Below, one piece after another: positions 7,297 to 15,982 of a stretch of DNA of 45,006 nt. Source of the DNA: CAYSUS01 sp964434165 (GTDB lineage: Bacteria > Planctomycetota > Planctomycetia > Pirellulales > Thermoguttaceae). Each line of letters begins with the position of its first letter. Position 1 is the stretch's first letter. The notes under the pieces are model-generated. The model was not told where the DNA came from. It did not search any database and worked only from the letters and a program-made list of their open reading frames with translations. The stretch spans positions 1 to 45,006 of the forward strand of contig CAYSUS010000057.1 of NCBI GenBank assembly GCA_964434165.1, in the 5' to 3' direction. The translations under genes and the position numbers were made by a program.

Positions 7297-8798
7297 GTGC
7301 CGGAGCCCGACTTGACGAGGCCCCCGGTGCCGCTGAGGGGCTCGTCGATGCGCCCCGTGCCGGCGCCGGTGAGGGTGAGCGTGCCGCCGTCGGTGCTGGC
7401 GATGCCCTCAAACGGCTTGGCGGGGTTCACGCCGATGGTCCAGCTCACGCCCGAGGGGACGTCGAGCGTGGCCCCTTGCGCGCCGATCGTGAAGCCGCGG
7501 TTGGCGGTCGAGCTGGCCAGCAGACGGATGGTCGCCCCGTTGACCTGCAACTGCGGGGAGTTGTACGACAGCTCGCCCAGCGAGTGCCCGTTGCCGTATC
7601 CCCAGGTCTGGAGTTCGAGGACCGCGCCCGGATTCAGAGTCACGGTCGGATCCTGATACCCGTCGGTGTAGATTCCGCCGCCCCCCGTGATGCGGAGCGT
7701 GCCATCGACCACCGTGTTGCCGTCGTAGGTGCTCTCGCCGGTGAGCACGAGCGTCCCGGCGCCGTTCTTGTTGAGGCTGCCGCCTACGATCGGCGCGGAG
7801 ATGGTTGTGGTGCTGCCGCCGGCCACGTCGATCACGGCCGGTCCGGGTCCGCCGCTGCCGGCGCCGGTGAGGGTCACGCCCGCGGCCCCGTCGATCGTGT
7901 AGCCGTCGGTGGCAAAGGTCAGGCTGCGGGCCGTGACCGCCTCGGCTACGGTGACCGTGCCGGCCGTGCCCTGGAAGTAGGCGTTGTAATTCTGGGCGTT
8001 GTCCCAGGCGGTGTACAACCCGGTGCTGCCGTTGATCCAAGGCTGGTTGGCGGCTGACTGGTCCCAGGTCCCGCTTCCGCCACCGTGGCCGGTCCCGCCC
8101 GCGTCCCAGAGCATCACGTCCGCTGCGCCGTTGAGGTCCAGGGAGAAGTCCACGTTGAAGCTGTCCTGGCCATCCACCTGGTTGGGCCCGAGGCCCACAT
8201 AGACGGTCTGCCCCGCGTTGACGAGCCCCAGCGGCAGGTTGAAGGCGCGAGTCCCTCCGCCGGGTACCAGCACGCTGCCGATCAGCGTGTCGTCCACGTA
8301 CACGCGGGCCTCCACGCCGTTGCTGCCGGCGTGGTCCACGGAGAGAAGGCTGTCGGTAATGTGGACAAAGCCGGTCTGGCCGGCCTGCATCGTGTAGGCG
8401 GCGATCGGGTAGCGGTCGTGGCTGTTGGCCACGGTCAAGGGCGGAACCTCCCCCTGGGTGGCCCCGCGCCCGGGATGCCCGCCGGTGGAGTTGAGGTTCA
8501 GGTAGCGGCCGGGCGATCCGTTGCCGCTGTTCGAGTCCCCGTCCACGGTCCACCGCGACCCGTCCCACCCCAAGGGGGCGTAGCTGGCCGAGGTGCCGAT
8601 GGGGTTGGTGCTGCCGTCGGAGGAGGACGTCCCGTTCCAATCCAGCGGCGCGTTCCACAGGTACGACCAGCCGTTGGCGGGCGTCGGGCCCGTGAAGTCA
8701 TCCCGGTAGTCCGCAATCACCGCGGCCCAGGCGGGGCTCGCGGCGCCGAGACCGACGGCCACGGCCACGAGGCGCACAAAGGCATGAGGCAGCGACAT
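7071..8798 (-). CDS. PEP-CTERM surface protein, N-terminal part (frameshifted)
   Basis: The start at 8798 is supported by GGAGGGG just upstream and by a Sec signal (SLPHAFVRLVAVAVGLGAASPAWA). The mature protein opens with a domain beginning VIADYRDDFTGPTPANGWSYL, a lectin- or concanavalin-like beta-sandwich often seen in planctomycete PEP-CTERM proteins. Autotransporter-associated strand repeats follow (GTLVLTGESTYDGNTVVDG and GTWTLTGENTYSGGTTISAG). True sequence ends at ILLLGGGS; the residues after that (to 7071) are frameshift noise. With the frame repaired, the whole protein would be about 1,045 residues. The disruption may be a real pseudogenising or phase-variable mutation, or a sequencing or assembly error. 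Confidence 0.8.
   Translation of the reverse strand: MSLPHAFVRLVAVAVGLGAASPAWAAVIADYRDDFTGPTPANGWSYLWNAPLDWNGTSSSDGSTNPIGTSASYAPLGWDGSRWTVDGDSNSGNGSPGRYLNLNSTGGHPGRGATQGEVPPLTVANSHDRYPIAAYTMQAGQTGFVHITDSLLSVDHAGSNGVEARVYVDDTLIGSVLVPGGGTRAFNLPLGLVNAGQTVYVGLGPNQVDGQDSFNVDFSLDLNGAADVMLWDAGGTGHGGGSGTWDQSAANQPWINGSTGLYTAWDNAQNYNAYFQGTAGTVTVAEAVTARSLTFATDGYTIDGAAGVTLTGAGSGGPGPAVIDVAGGSTTTISAPIVGGSLNKNGAGTLVLTGESTYDGNTVVDGTLRITGGGGIYTDGYQDPTVTLNPGAVLELQTWGYGNGHSLGELSYNSPQLQVNGATIRLLASSTANRGFTIGAQGATLDVPSGVSWTIGVNPAKPFEGIASTDGGTLTLTGAGTGRIDEPLSGTGGLVKSGSGTWTLTGENTYSGGTTISAGILLLGGGSAAARPAAPWGPARSRTTPRCTSSGPTTLSSPTTSQATGPFASSMARAR
7208..7229. repeat. 11-bp tandem duplication causing a frameshift
   Basis: GAGCCGCCGCC occurs twice in direct succession (7208-7218 and 7219-7229). 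Eleven is not a multiple of three. On the coding (minus) strand the upstream part of the PEP-CTERM gene uses codons starting at positions of remainder 2 modulo 3, and the downstream part remainder 0. Deleting one copy joins the two frames exactly and reads ILLLGGGSAGGTLGTG. Confidence 0.9.
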
Positions 8799-9171
8799 GG
8801 ATATCCCCTCCGATTCAGGCGCAGGTTCACGGCAAGGTGGGCGAAACGGGGCGTACCCCCCCAAAAAAGATCGGGGGCGCACCCCGACACAGCCCATGAT
8901 AGTTGGGGCAGCGAGCGGCGGCAAACGTTTTCCGCCGTGCGCGTTGGGTCTGGGCCTCGATGGGCTTTGGTGCCCGATCGGAGGACGACTGGGCGCACCG
9001 AGGGGCCGCGCTGGGTGGCCATCGCGCTAAACGCCGACTAGACTGACCCGGGATTTGCGATTGCTTCGCGCTGGCGTCGATCGCCGAATGGCGTGTCTCC
9101 CAACCCACTCTCCCGCGGTCCTCCCGTGCGCCTGCCAGGATTCCACCATCCCCATTGCCAGGAGAAACGCG
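8799..9171. other. Divergent intergenic region
   Basis: 373 nt between the leftward PEP-CTERM gene and the rightward Gfo/Idh/MocA operon. It must carry promoters for both. It contains C- and A-runs at 8861-8876 (CCCCCCC then AAAAAA) and no recognised gene. I do not see a convincing promoter consensus. Confidence 0.4.
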
Positions 9172-10455
9172 ATGCGTGAGAACGAACACCGATACCGTCG
9201 CGACGCTCTAAGCCCCACGCGCCGCGCCTTCCTCCGCACCGCCGGGATCGCCGCCGGTGCCGCTGCCATGGCGCCCCGCGTGCACCTCGGGGCCGAGGAA
9301 GCCAGAAGGGCCAACGGGCGGATCGGCGTGGGCTTCATTGGCACGGGCGGCCGGGCTCAGGCCCACATGAATATCGTCAACCAGCTCAAGGCCGAGGGCA
9401 TCGCCGAGCCCGTGGCCGTGTGCGACGTGTATCGACCGCGCCTGGAGGCGGCCTCGAAGAAGACCGGCGGGGCCCGGATGTACATGAAGCACGAGGAGCT
9501 GCTGGCCGATCCCAACGTGGACGTGGTCTGCATCGCCACGCCCGACCGGCTCCACGCCCCGCAGGCGATCGACGCCCTCAACGCGGGCAAGGACGTGTAC
9601 TGCGAGAAGCCGCTGACCCACTGGAGCCAGTTCGAGGCCGCCAAGCAGGTTCAGGAGGCCGCCGACCGCAACAAGCGCCTCGTCCAGGTGGGCACCCAGT
9701 ACATGGCCGACGAGAATTACCCCAAGGTCCGCAAGATGATCGAAGAGGGGATCGTCGGCAAGCCGGTCCACGTGCAGTGCAGCTACATGCGGCGCGGCGA
9801 TTGGGGCGAGCGAATGCGCGTGCCCGACCCCAACGCCACGCCCGGGCCGGACCTCCTCTGGGAGCGGTTCCTGGGCGACGCACCCGAAGTGCCGTTCAGC
9901 GTGTCGCGGTTCTTCCAGTGGCGCCTGTACCTGGACTACGCGGGCGGACCGTCGACCGACCTGCTGGTCCACGCCTATACGCCGGTGTTCTGCCTCTTGG
10001 GGCTCGACTTCCCCTACCGCGTGATGGGGGGCGGCGGCACCTTCCAGTACGACCGCGAGGTGCCCGACCAGTGCAACATCCTGGCCGACTACCAGGACGG
10101 CCCCAGCGTGGTGCTGCTCAACTCGCTTTCGAACTACACGGGCTCGGACACGATGATCCGCGGCACGGACGGCATCATCCTCTGGAAGATGATCGGCTCG
10201 AAGGACTGCAAGGGCATCCGCATCGTGCCGGCGGGCAAGGGCAAGGAGGAGATCTTTCTGCCCTGGAAGGGAATGGGCGATACGACGAAGCTATGGCGGA
10301 ACCTGTTGGATTGCGTGAAGACCCGCGAGGAGCCGTTCAGCTCGATCGCCCTGGCCGTGCGCGTGCAGGCTCCGCTCTCCATGGGCGTGATCTCGCACCT
10401 GGAGAACAAGGTGGCGATGTTCGACTTCGAGAAGCAGTCGATTCGGCTTTCGTGA
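9172..10455 (+). CDS. Tat-exported Gfo/Idh/MocA family oxidoreductase
   Basis: 427 residues from the ATG at 9172, preceded by AGGAGA at about 6 nt. The twin-arginine signal is SPTRRAFLRTAGIAAGAAA. An NAD(P)-binding Rossmann motif GVGFIGTGGRAQAHM and the family motif CEKPLTHW (Lys146 of the EKP motif, predicted catalytic) follow, then the C-terminal alpha/beta dimerisation domain. Family members oxidise or reduce sugars, inositols and related polyols. The Tat signal implies folding with cofactor in the cytoplasm before export, as is common in planctomycetes. It is the first gene of a tight forward operon with a DUF1080 protein (50 nt gap) and a TIM-barrel hydrolase-like protein, suggesting 3-keto-sugar or glycoside processing. 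Substrate unknown. Confidence 0.9.
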   Translation: MRENEHRYRRDALSPTRRAFLRTAGIAAGAAAMAPRVHLGAEEARRANGRIGVGFIGTGGRAQAHMNIVNQLKAEGIAEPVAVCDVYRPRLEAASKKTGGARMYMKHEELLADPNVDVVCIATPDRLHAPQAIDALNAGKDVYCEKPLTHWSQFEAAKQVQEAADRNKRLVQVGTQYMADENYPKVRKMIEEGIVGKPVHVQCSYMRRGDWGERMRVPDPNATPGPDLLWERFLGDAPEVPFSVSRFFQWRLYLDYAGGPSTDLLVHAYTPVFCLLGLDFPYRVMGGGGTFQYDREVPDQCNILADYQDGPSVVLLNSLSNYTGSDTMIRGTDGIILWKMIGSKDCKGIRIVPAGKGKEEIFLPWKGMGDTTKLWRNLLDCVKTREEPFSSIALAVRVQAPLSMGVISHLENKVAMFDFEKQSIRLS

Positions 10456-10505
10456 GCAAAGACGATTCACCTCGATATCGTTTTCATGTCGAAAGGGTAA
10501 TGATG

Positions 10506-11282
10506 ATGCGGCTGTGCTGTTGTGTGGGAATCGTAGCGGTCTGCGCGCTCTCGGCGGCGTGGTCTCTTGGCGCCGAAGAAGAGCCGTTCGCCCCGAAGCA
10601 GTCCGATCTGCCGGTGCCGCCCCCGAAGGGCGCGATCGTGCTGTTCGACGGGAAGGATACGAACCTCTTCTTGAGCAAGCAGGGCGGCAAGATCGACTGG
10701 CCCGTCGAGGACGGCGCCCTGGTCTCCAGCCGGGGCGAGACGCGGTCGAACCACATCGTCTCCAAACTCCACTTCCGCGATGCCGACATCCACGTCGAGT
10801 TCATGACGCCCCAGAAGAGCAGCGGCAACAGCGGCGTGTACATCCACGGGAACTACGAGTTGCAGATCTTCAACTCCTTCGGCAAGAAGAACCCCAAGGC
10901 CGGCGACGCAGGCGGCATCTACGGGTTCCACAAGCCGCTGGTCAACGCCGCGCGCAAGCCGGGCGAGTGGCAGGTCTACGACATCCGCTACCGGGCCCCG
11001 CGGCGCGACAAGGCCGGCCAGATCGTGGAGCAGGGGTCGATCACCGCCTGGCTCAACGGCCAGAAGGTGCAGGACGGCTCGCAGTTCGGCGAGCCGCGCT
11101 CCACTTACCATCCGTATCGCTACAACACCACGCCGTATCTCAAGAAGATCTGGGAGCGTCAGAAAGAAACCATGACCGGCCCGGTGTTCCTCCAGGACCA
11201 CGACAGCCCGGTCCGCTTCCGCAACGTGTGGGTCAAGCCGCTGGACGATCGGGCATTCATGTACGAGCCGGAGGCGGAGTAG
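10506..11282 (+). CDS. Exported DUF1080 (3-keto-disaccharide hydrolase-like) protein
   Basis: 258 residues. Three ATG codons lie in a row (10500, 10503, 10506); the third is preferred because AAAGGG lies 8 nt upstream. The Sec signal is RLCCCVGIVAVCALSAAWSLG. The domain starts at KGAIVLFDGKDTNLFLSK, contains the hallmark DUF1080 strands DIHVEFMTPQKSSGNSGVYI and ELQIFNSFG, and ends with PVFLQDHDSPVRFRNVWVKPL. This is the concanavalin-like fold named 3-keto-disaccharide hydrolase in databases. Its position after a Gfo/Idh/MocA oxidoreductase fits an oxidise-then-cleave route for glycosides (inference). Confidence 0.9.
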   Translation: MRLCCCVGIVAVCALSAAWSLGAEEEPFAPKQSDLPVPPPKGAIVLFDGKDTNLFLSKQGGKIDWPVEDGALVSSRGETRSNHIVSKLHFRDADIHVEFMTPQKSSGNSGVYIHGNYELQIFNSFGKKNPKAGDAGGIYGFHKPLVNAARKPGEWQVYDIRYRAPRRDKAGQIVEQGSITAWLNGQKVQDGSQFGEPRSTYHPYRYNTTPYLKKIWERQKETMTGPVFLQDHDSPVRFRNVWVKPLDDRAFMYEPEAE

Positions 11283-11323
11283 TCGGCCGCCCCGCGTTGA
11301 CGCCGCAATCGAAGGATGCACCC

Positions 11324-13015
11324 ATGCGCCCGCTCTTTCTGTCCGTCGCGTTGTGCTGTCTCGATGGATGTCTGGCCGCTGCGGCGGAGGATGTTCTCAC
11401 GTTCCGCACGCCGCGCGACGTCACCTTTGAAGTCACCGCCGACGGGCTGTCGTCGATCCGTACGGGAGGCCGCGAGCTGGCCAGCGGCGGCTGGTCGATG
11501 TTCAACGCCGAAGGGTGGTTCAAGGACAGCGGCTCGGGCAAGGTCGAGACGAAGCCGATCGCCGAGAAGACGATCGAAATCCTCGGCGAGCGCCGTGCCC
11601 GGGTGCGGCACGTCCAAGGGCATGTGGTCTGCCTGACCGACTACCGGTTCGACGGCGAAGACGTGCTGGTCACGGCCCGGGTGGAGAACAACCACGAGGA
11701 GGAGCCGATCAACGTGGTCGGCTTCCGCGGTCTGACGTTCCAGTTCGACCGCGCGCCGGAAGGCCACATGATGGTCCAGCACGTGACCTACTTCCAGGCC
11801 CACGGCGTGGGGCTTTGCCACCCGGGTCATTGGTCGAGGATCGGCGGCAGCTACGCGGTGGACGATTCGGTCGGGGTGGGGGTCTCGCCGTGGCGCACGG
11901 GGCTGATGCGCACGCTCATTCTCTGGGACTACGGGAGCTGGGCGGAGAACAAGCGGGAGAACGATCTCCAGCGACGACTGATCTACTTCGCCGTCGACCG
12001 CGTGCCTGCCCGGGGGGCGAATACCTTTGAGATGAAGCTCCGCGTCAGCCCGACCCGCGACTGGACGCACCTGATGGCGCCCTATCGCGAGCACTTCCAG
12101 CGGACGTTTGGGCCGGTGCAGTACAAGTCCGACTACCGCTTCCTCGTCACCGACTACATGAACCACAGCCAGGCCGCGGTCTCCGAGACCAACCCGTACG
12201 GCTTTCACGGCGGCTTGCGCAGGATCGACACGGCCGAGGGCGTCGAGCAGTTCGCCGACACGGTGACGGCGGTACTCAAGAAGCACAACGGCCAGGGTGC
12301 GATTCTCTGGGGTCAGGGGGGTGACGATCCCCGCGGGGGCATGTACCGGCCCGATTTCGACGTGCTGCCGCCGGAGGTCGAGACGCACTGGACTACGCTG
12401 GCCGCGCGATTCAAGCAGCAGGGCCTGAAGCTCGGCGTCTGCACGCGACCGCGGCACATCGCCGTGCGCCGCGACTGGCACAAGGACCGCATCATCGACG
12501 TCAACCCCAGCGACCCCGGCCACCGCGCGATGCTCCTGGAGCGGTTCCAGAAGATGATCGACCGGGGCTGCACGCTGTTCTACCTCGACAGCTTCGGCGC
12601 CAGCTTTGAGGACGTGCAGTTGATGCGCCATCTCCGCGAGAAGATGGGTCCGGAAATCCTCACCTTTGCAGAGCACCAGTGCGATGCGATCATGCCCTAC
12701 AGCGGCGCGTACTCGGAAACGACGTTCACCGCCGCCAAGGGCGATCGGCCGGCCGGCTACCACGTCTGGTCCGGGGTGCGCCACTGGGAGATCTACCAGT
12801 GGCTGGTGCCCGGCTCCCAGTTGGCATCCCGATTGTACCGCATCGAGGGCGAGATTCCGGATGAGTTCGAACCGGTCGAGCGGTTCTTCTACCGCAACCG
12901 CATCACGCCGCTGCTGCAGGTCTCCGGCTTCGGCCGGGCGGAGATTCTGGGGGCCATTCAGCCGGGCTTCATCGATCGTCAAGGCGCCTGGAGGAGAGGC
13001 TCCCCAGGGGAGTGA
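11324..13015 (+). CDS. Exported TIM-barrel glycoside hydrolase-like protein
   Basis: 563 residues. AAGGA 7 nt upstream supports the ATG at 11324, and the signal peptide is RPLFLSVALCCLDGCLAAAA. An N-terminal beta-sandwich (residues ~25-260) precedes a (beta/alpha)8-like domain. The barrel carries GAILWGQGGDDPRGGMY, LKLGVCTRPRHIAV and TLFYLDSFGASFED, where Asp422 sits where clan GH-D / GH31-type enzymes carry their nucleophile. I cannot place it in a named family. As third gene of an operon with oxidoreductase and DUF1080 partners (41 nt gap), a glycosidase role is likely. The extreme C-terminus (RQGAWRRGSPGE) looks like read-through into intergenic sequence. Confidence 0.7.
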   Translation: MRPLFLSVALCCLDGCLAAAAEDVLTFRTPRDVTFEVTADGLSSIRTGGRELASGGWSMFNAEGWFKDSGSGKVETKPIAEKTIEILGERRARVRHVQGHVVCLTDYRFDGEDVLVTARVENNHEEEPINVVGFRGLTFQFDRAPEGHMMVQHVTYFQAHGVGLCHPGHWSRIGGSYAVDDSVGVGVSPWRTGLMRTLILWDYGSWAENKRENDLQRRLIYFAVDRVPARGANTFEMKLRVSPTRDWTHLMAPYREHFQRTFGPVQYKSDYRFLVTDYMNHSQAAVSETNPYGFHGGLRRIDTAEGVEQFADTVTAVLKKHNGQGAILWGQGGDDPRGGMYRPDFDVLPPEVETHWTTLAARFKQQGLKLGVCTRPRHIAVRRDWHKDRIIDVNPSDPGHRAMLLERFQKMIDRGCTLFYLDSFGASFEDVQLMRHLREKMGPEILTFAEHQCDAIMPYSGAYSETTFTAAKGDRPAGYHVWSGVRHWEIYQWLVPGSQLASRLYRIEGEIPDEFEPVERFFYRNRITPLLQVSGFGRAEILGAIQPGFIDRQGAWRRGSPGE

Positions 13016-13070
13016 CGCGCGTCGGCCGACCCAGCTTGCAGTCCCGCGCCCTCGTTGCCGTGCTGGGCGT

Positions 13071-13112
13071 GGGAGCGGATGGACGCGGCGGGTCCCGCTC
13101 CCTCACGGTCGC
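13071..13112. repeat. Hairpin between convergent genes, with planctomycete-type repeat
   Basis: GGGAGCGG (13071-13078) and CCGCTCCC (13095-13102) are perfect 8-bp arms around a 16-nt loop, followed directly by TCACGGTCGC. It sits between two converging genes and could end transcription from both sides, although no U-run follows. The 12-nt string CCTCACGGTCGC appears again near 28168, so it is probably part of a dispersed repeat family. Confidence 0.5.
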
Positions 13113-13156
13113 GGTTCGCTTTGGCGTCGCCTGCTCGCAACGAGCGCGGACCTCGC

Positions 13157-14293
13157 CTACACCAGCCGCCGCAGCTCGTCCAGAAGCCGCGCGATCATCG
13201 TCTCGGCGTGATCGGCGAACACGGCGATCCTCAAGGCCCCTTCCGGCCCCAGGCCCGAGTAGTGCAAGTGCGCGATGGCCACGCCGCGCTGCATCAGGGC
13301 CGCCCGGATCGCCTGCATGCGCGCGGCGGTGCCGAGCTGGAGGCACACGATCGGCACGGGCGAGTCGTCGCAGGCAAGGCCCATCGCGCGCAAGCCCCCC
13401 TTGAGCAGCGCGACGTTGCGGTGCAGGCGCCCGCGCAGGTCCGGCTCGCGGGCCACGATCTGGAGCGCCCGGGCCGTGGCCGCGGCCGCGGGAACGGCGA
13501 TCGCGCTGGCGCCAGTGTAGTAGTGCGAACGAGCCTTGGCCGCATCGACGAACGCCGCGGAGCCGGCCACCACGCCGCCCGCTCCGCCGATCGCCTTGCT
13601 CAGCGCGGCCGTATGATAGACCGCGGGGGGCCCGGCCACGTCGTCGGGCGGGCCGGCGTTGATCCCCGGGACGGAAAGCCCAGCGTGCTCGTGCGTCCCC
13701 CGGCCGCGCTCGCCCAGCACGGCCAGCCCGTGCGCGTCGTCCACGAGCAGGGCCGACCCTGGATACTCCCCGAGCACCGCGGCGTAGTCGGCCAGCGGCG
13801 CCACGTCGCCCAGGGCCGAGAACACGCCGTCGGTCATCACCAGCGGCCGAACGCGCGGGGCGAGGCCCGCGCGCAGCTTCTCGGCCAGGGACTGCGGATC
13901 GCGGTGGGCAAAAGGCACCACGGGCAAGCCCGACAGGCGCGCGGCCTCCATGAGGCAGTAGTGCGCGCAGGCGTCGATCAGCACCGCGCCGAACCGACCG
14001 TCCAGGGCCAGCACGAGGATGCTCGCGCCCACGTAGCCGGTGGCGAAGTAGAAGGCCGCCTCGGTGCCGAGAAGCCCGGCCGCGCGACGCTCCACTTCGA
14101 GCACGGGCGGCGTATCGCCGAAGCCCCCGCGACTGGTGGCGCTGCCGATGCCGTACTCGCGCGCGGCCTCGCACGCGGCGCGGATCACCTCCTCGCGGCC
14201 GTGCAGCCCCAGGTAGCCCGTGCCGGCGAAGTAAAGATACCGCCGCCCGTCGATCACCGTCTCCGGCCCCGGCGGGCTTTGCATGACGGGCAT
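13157..14293 (-). CDS. Alpha-oxoamine synthase family PLP-dependent enzyme
   Basis: 378 residues from the ATG at 14293 (14284 also possible; neither has a clear ribosome binding site). It is a fold-type I PLP enzyme of the AONS/KBL/SPT group. Seen are RYLYFAGTGYLGL, GIGSATSRGGFGDTPPVLEVE, EAAFYFATGYVGA, LLVDDAHGLAVLGERG (Asp185/186, His188, PLP ring contacts) and HTAALSKAIGG (Lys233, Schiff-base lysine). Relatives include 8-amino-7-oxononanoate synthase, glycine C-acetyltransferase and serine palmitoyltransferase. With no biotin, threonine or lipid neighbours I cannot choose among these. It lies 107 nt downstream of a Wzz-like gene on the same strand. Confidence 0.85.
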   Translation of the reverse strand: MPVMQSPPGPETVIDGRRYLYFAGTGYLGLHGREEVIRAACEAAREYGIGSATSRGGFGDTPPVLEVERRAAGLLGTEAAFYFATGYVGASILVLALDGRFGAVLIDACAHYCLMEAARLSGLPVVPFAHRDPQSLAEKLRAGLAPRVRPLVMTDGVFSALGDVAPLADYAAVLGEYPGSALLVDDAHGLAVLGERGRGTHEHAGLSVPGINAGPPDDVAGPPAVYHTAALSKAIGGAGGVVAGSAAFVDAAKARSHYYTGASAIAVPAAAATARALQIVAREPDLRGRLHRNVALLKGGLRAMGLACDDSPVPIVCLQLGTAARMQAIRAALMQRGVAIAHLHYSGLGPEGALRIAVFADHAETMIARLLDELRRLV

Positions 14294-14400
14294 GGGGCGC
14301 AATCCGTATCTCGGCGATTCCTGGGAACAGGCCCTTGAAGGATAGCCGTCGGACCGGAGACTCGCAACGGCGGCGCGCAAGGCGGACCGCAGCGGCCGCC

Positions 14401-15717
14401 CTACCGCCGCCCCCGCACCGCCGCCACGGCGATCACGGCCGCGAACACCAGGACGAACGTCCCGGCGGCCGCCGCCCCCACCAGCCACCAGCGGCGGCGC
14501 ATGTCCGCCTCCACCGCTTGGACTTGGGCCTGCTCGATCACCCGGGCCTGGCGCGCCGACCGGAGCTTCTCCTGCTCCCGCTCCAGCTCCCCGCGGACCT
14601 CGGCGGCCGACCGCTCCAGCCGCTCCACTTCGTCGGCCAGCGACCGGCGCTGGGCGTCCAGCTCGGCGCGGCGCTGGGCTTGTCGGGCTTCCTGGAGGTC
14701 CCGCTCGATGTCGGCCCGCTCGCGACGGGCCTGCTCCAGGCCGGCCAGCAGGTCGGACCGCGACCGCGCGGCGCCCGCGGCCCGGCCGTCGCCCTCGCGC
14801 GCGGCAGCGCTCGCCCTGCCATGGTGGAGGGCCTCGACGCGGAGCCGCCGGGCGTGGTCCCGCGCCCGGGCCGCCCGGTCCTGCCACCGCAGCACGCTCG
14901 GCAGGTCGGGCCGCGCGGCGCGGAGCTTCTCCTCATGCACGGCCGCTTCCAGCGCCACGGCCGCGGCGTCGGCCTGGACCACCCACGGGTCGTCCGCCGC
15001 CAGCAGTTCGTGGTGACGATCGGCCGAAGCGGCCTCCTTCGCGGCGGCATCGATGGCCCGGGCGAGCTTCTGGATGCGACCCTCCGCCTGCTCCAGCCTG
15101 GCGGCAAGCGCGGCCACGGCGGCTCGCATCGCCTCGGCACCGGCGTTTGCATGCGGCGCCTGAGCGTCAGGCCCAGCGCCCCCTTCATCCGGCGCCGGCA
15201 GGCTCTCGATGCGCGCGGCGCACGATGCGATCTGCCTCTCCAACTCGCGCCGCTGGACCGTGAGGTGATCCACGCGCGCGGCGATCCGCTCCGCCGCGGC
15301 CCCGGCATCCTGGACCGGCGCGCGGCACAGGGCGTCGAGCAGTCCCGCCAGCGCCCGCGGATCGTGTCCAACCTCGCCGATCAGCGAGACGACGACCTCG
15401 CCCGGCGCTTCGAGGCGCTGGACGGCCAGGTGGGATTCGACCCACGCTGCCATCCGCTCCGCATCCGGGCCTGCCTGCTCGACCGCGGCGGCGACCAGGC
15501 CCGGCTGGCGCAAGAGATCGCCAGGCCCCGAGAGGCCGGCCGGCAGGGCGCCGTCGGGCACGCAGAGCCGAGCCCGGGCCTCCCAGCGCACCGGCGCCAG
15601 GCCCCAGGCCAGGCCGGCCGCGCCCGCCGCGCCGAGCGCGGCCAGCACGAAGCCCGTCCCCAGGCGCAGGGCGATCCGGCCCCGGCGGTTCTGCGCTCTC
15701 TGCTGCTGGAAGGTCAT
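14401..15717 (-). CDS. Wzz-like coiled-coil protein with two transmembrane helices
   Basis: 438 residues, with AGAGGG 7 nt before the start at 15717. An N-terminal helix (FVLAALGAAGAAGLAWGLAP, residues ~24-43) and a C-terminal helix (WLVGAAAAGTFVLVFAAVIAVAAV) flank a long periplasmic segment rich in Ala/Arg/Glu heptads, a predicted coiled coil. This topology is that of polysaccharide co-polymerase / chain-length determinant (Wzz, GNVR) proteins, which control length of exported polysaccharide. No Walker kinase domain is fused. Sequence support for the Wzz family itself is weak because the coiled coil is low in complexity; no polysaccharide gene is adjacent. Confidence 0.6.
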   Translation of the reverse strand: MTFQQQRAQNRRGRIALRLGTGFVLAALGAAGAAGLAWGLAPVRWEARARLCVPDGALPAGLSGPGDLLRQPGLVAAAVEQAGPDAERMAAWVESHLAVQRLEAPGEVVVSLIGEVGHDPRALAGLLDALCRAPVQDAGAAAERIAARVDHLTVQRRELERQIASCAARIESLPAPDEGGAGPDAQAPHANAGAEAMRAAVAALAARLEQAEGRIQKLARAIDAAAKEAASADRHHELLAADDPWVVQADAAAVALEAAVHEEKLRAARPDLPSVLRWQDRAARARDHARRLRVEALHHGRASAAAREGDGRAAGAARSRSDLLAGLEQARRERADIERDLQEARQAQRRAELDAQRRSLADEVERLERSAAEVRGELEREQEKLRSARQARVIEQAQVQAVEADMRRRWWLVGAAAAGTFVLVFAAVIAVAAVRGRR

Positions 15718-15921
15718 CGGCTACCCTCTGAGGACCTGGGGGCCGGCCGGGACCGCCCCCCACTCAAGGATAGCTGATCGGGCAACACGCGACGGGCCGG
15801 TCGCAGGACGAAGTGCCGCTCCGTCCGGCGATCGCTCCAGATCCCCTCGGGGCGGTCCGGCCGAGCCCGGGGCGGGCGAGCCCCGGAAGGGAAGAACGGC
15901 GGCCCGTCTGGTCGCGTTCAC

Positions 15922-15952
15922 CCTGGCTCCCACGCAGCGCGTGGGAGCCAGG
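15922..15952. repeat. Perfect 14-bp hairpin repeat
   Basis: CCTGGCTCCCACGC (15922-15935) and GCGTGGGAGCCAGG (15939-15952) pair perfectly around a 3-nt loop. It lies between two leftward genes, 30 nt after the stop of the upstream one, so it could attenuate transcription, but no U-tract follows. The core (TCCCACGC..GCGTGGGA) is a motif I recall as a widespread dispersed hairpin in several bacterial phyla. Confidence 0.7.
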
Positions 15953-15982
15953 AGGGAGGGTCCCCAATCCCTTCTCCCTCCC

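Noticed and set aside
11159..12982. A 607-residue open frame opposite the TIM-barrel hydrolase-like gene
   Set aside because: The plus strand has a signal peptide, ribosome binding site, operon spacing and barrel motifs; the antisense frame has none.
13157..14887. A longer 576-residue start for the PLP enzyme
   Set aside because: The extra N-terminal ~200 residues overlap the Wzz-like gene and consist of Gly/Arg/Pro-rich shadow sequence; the PLP fold begins near 14293.
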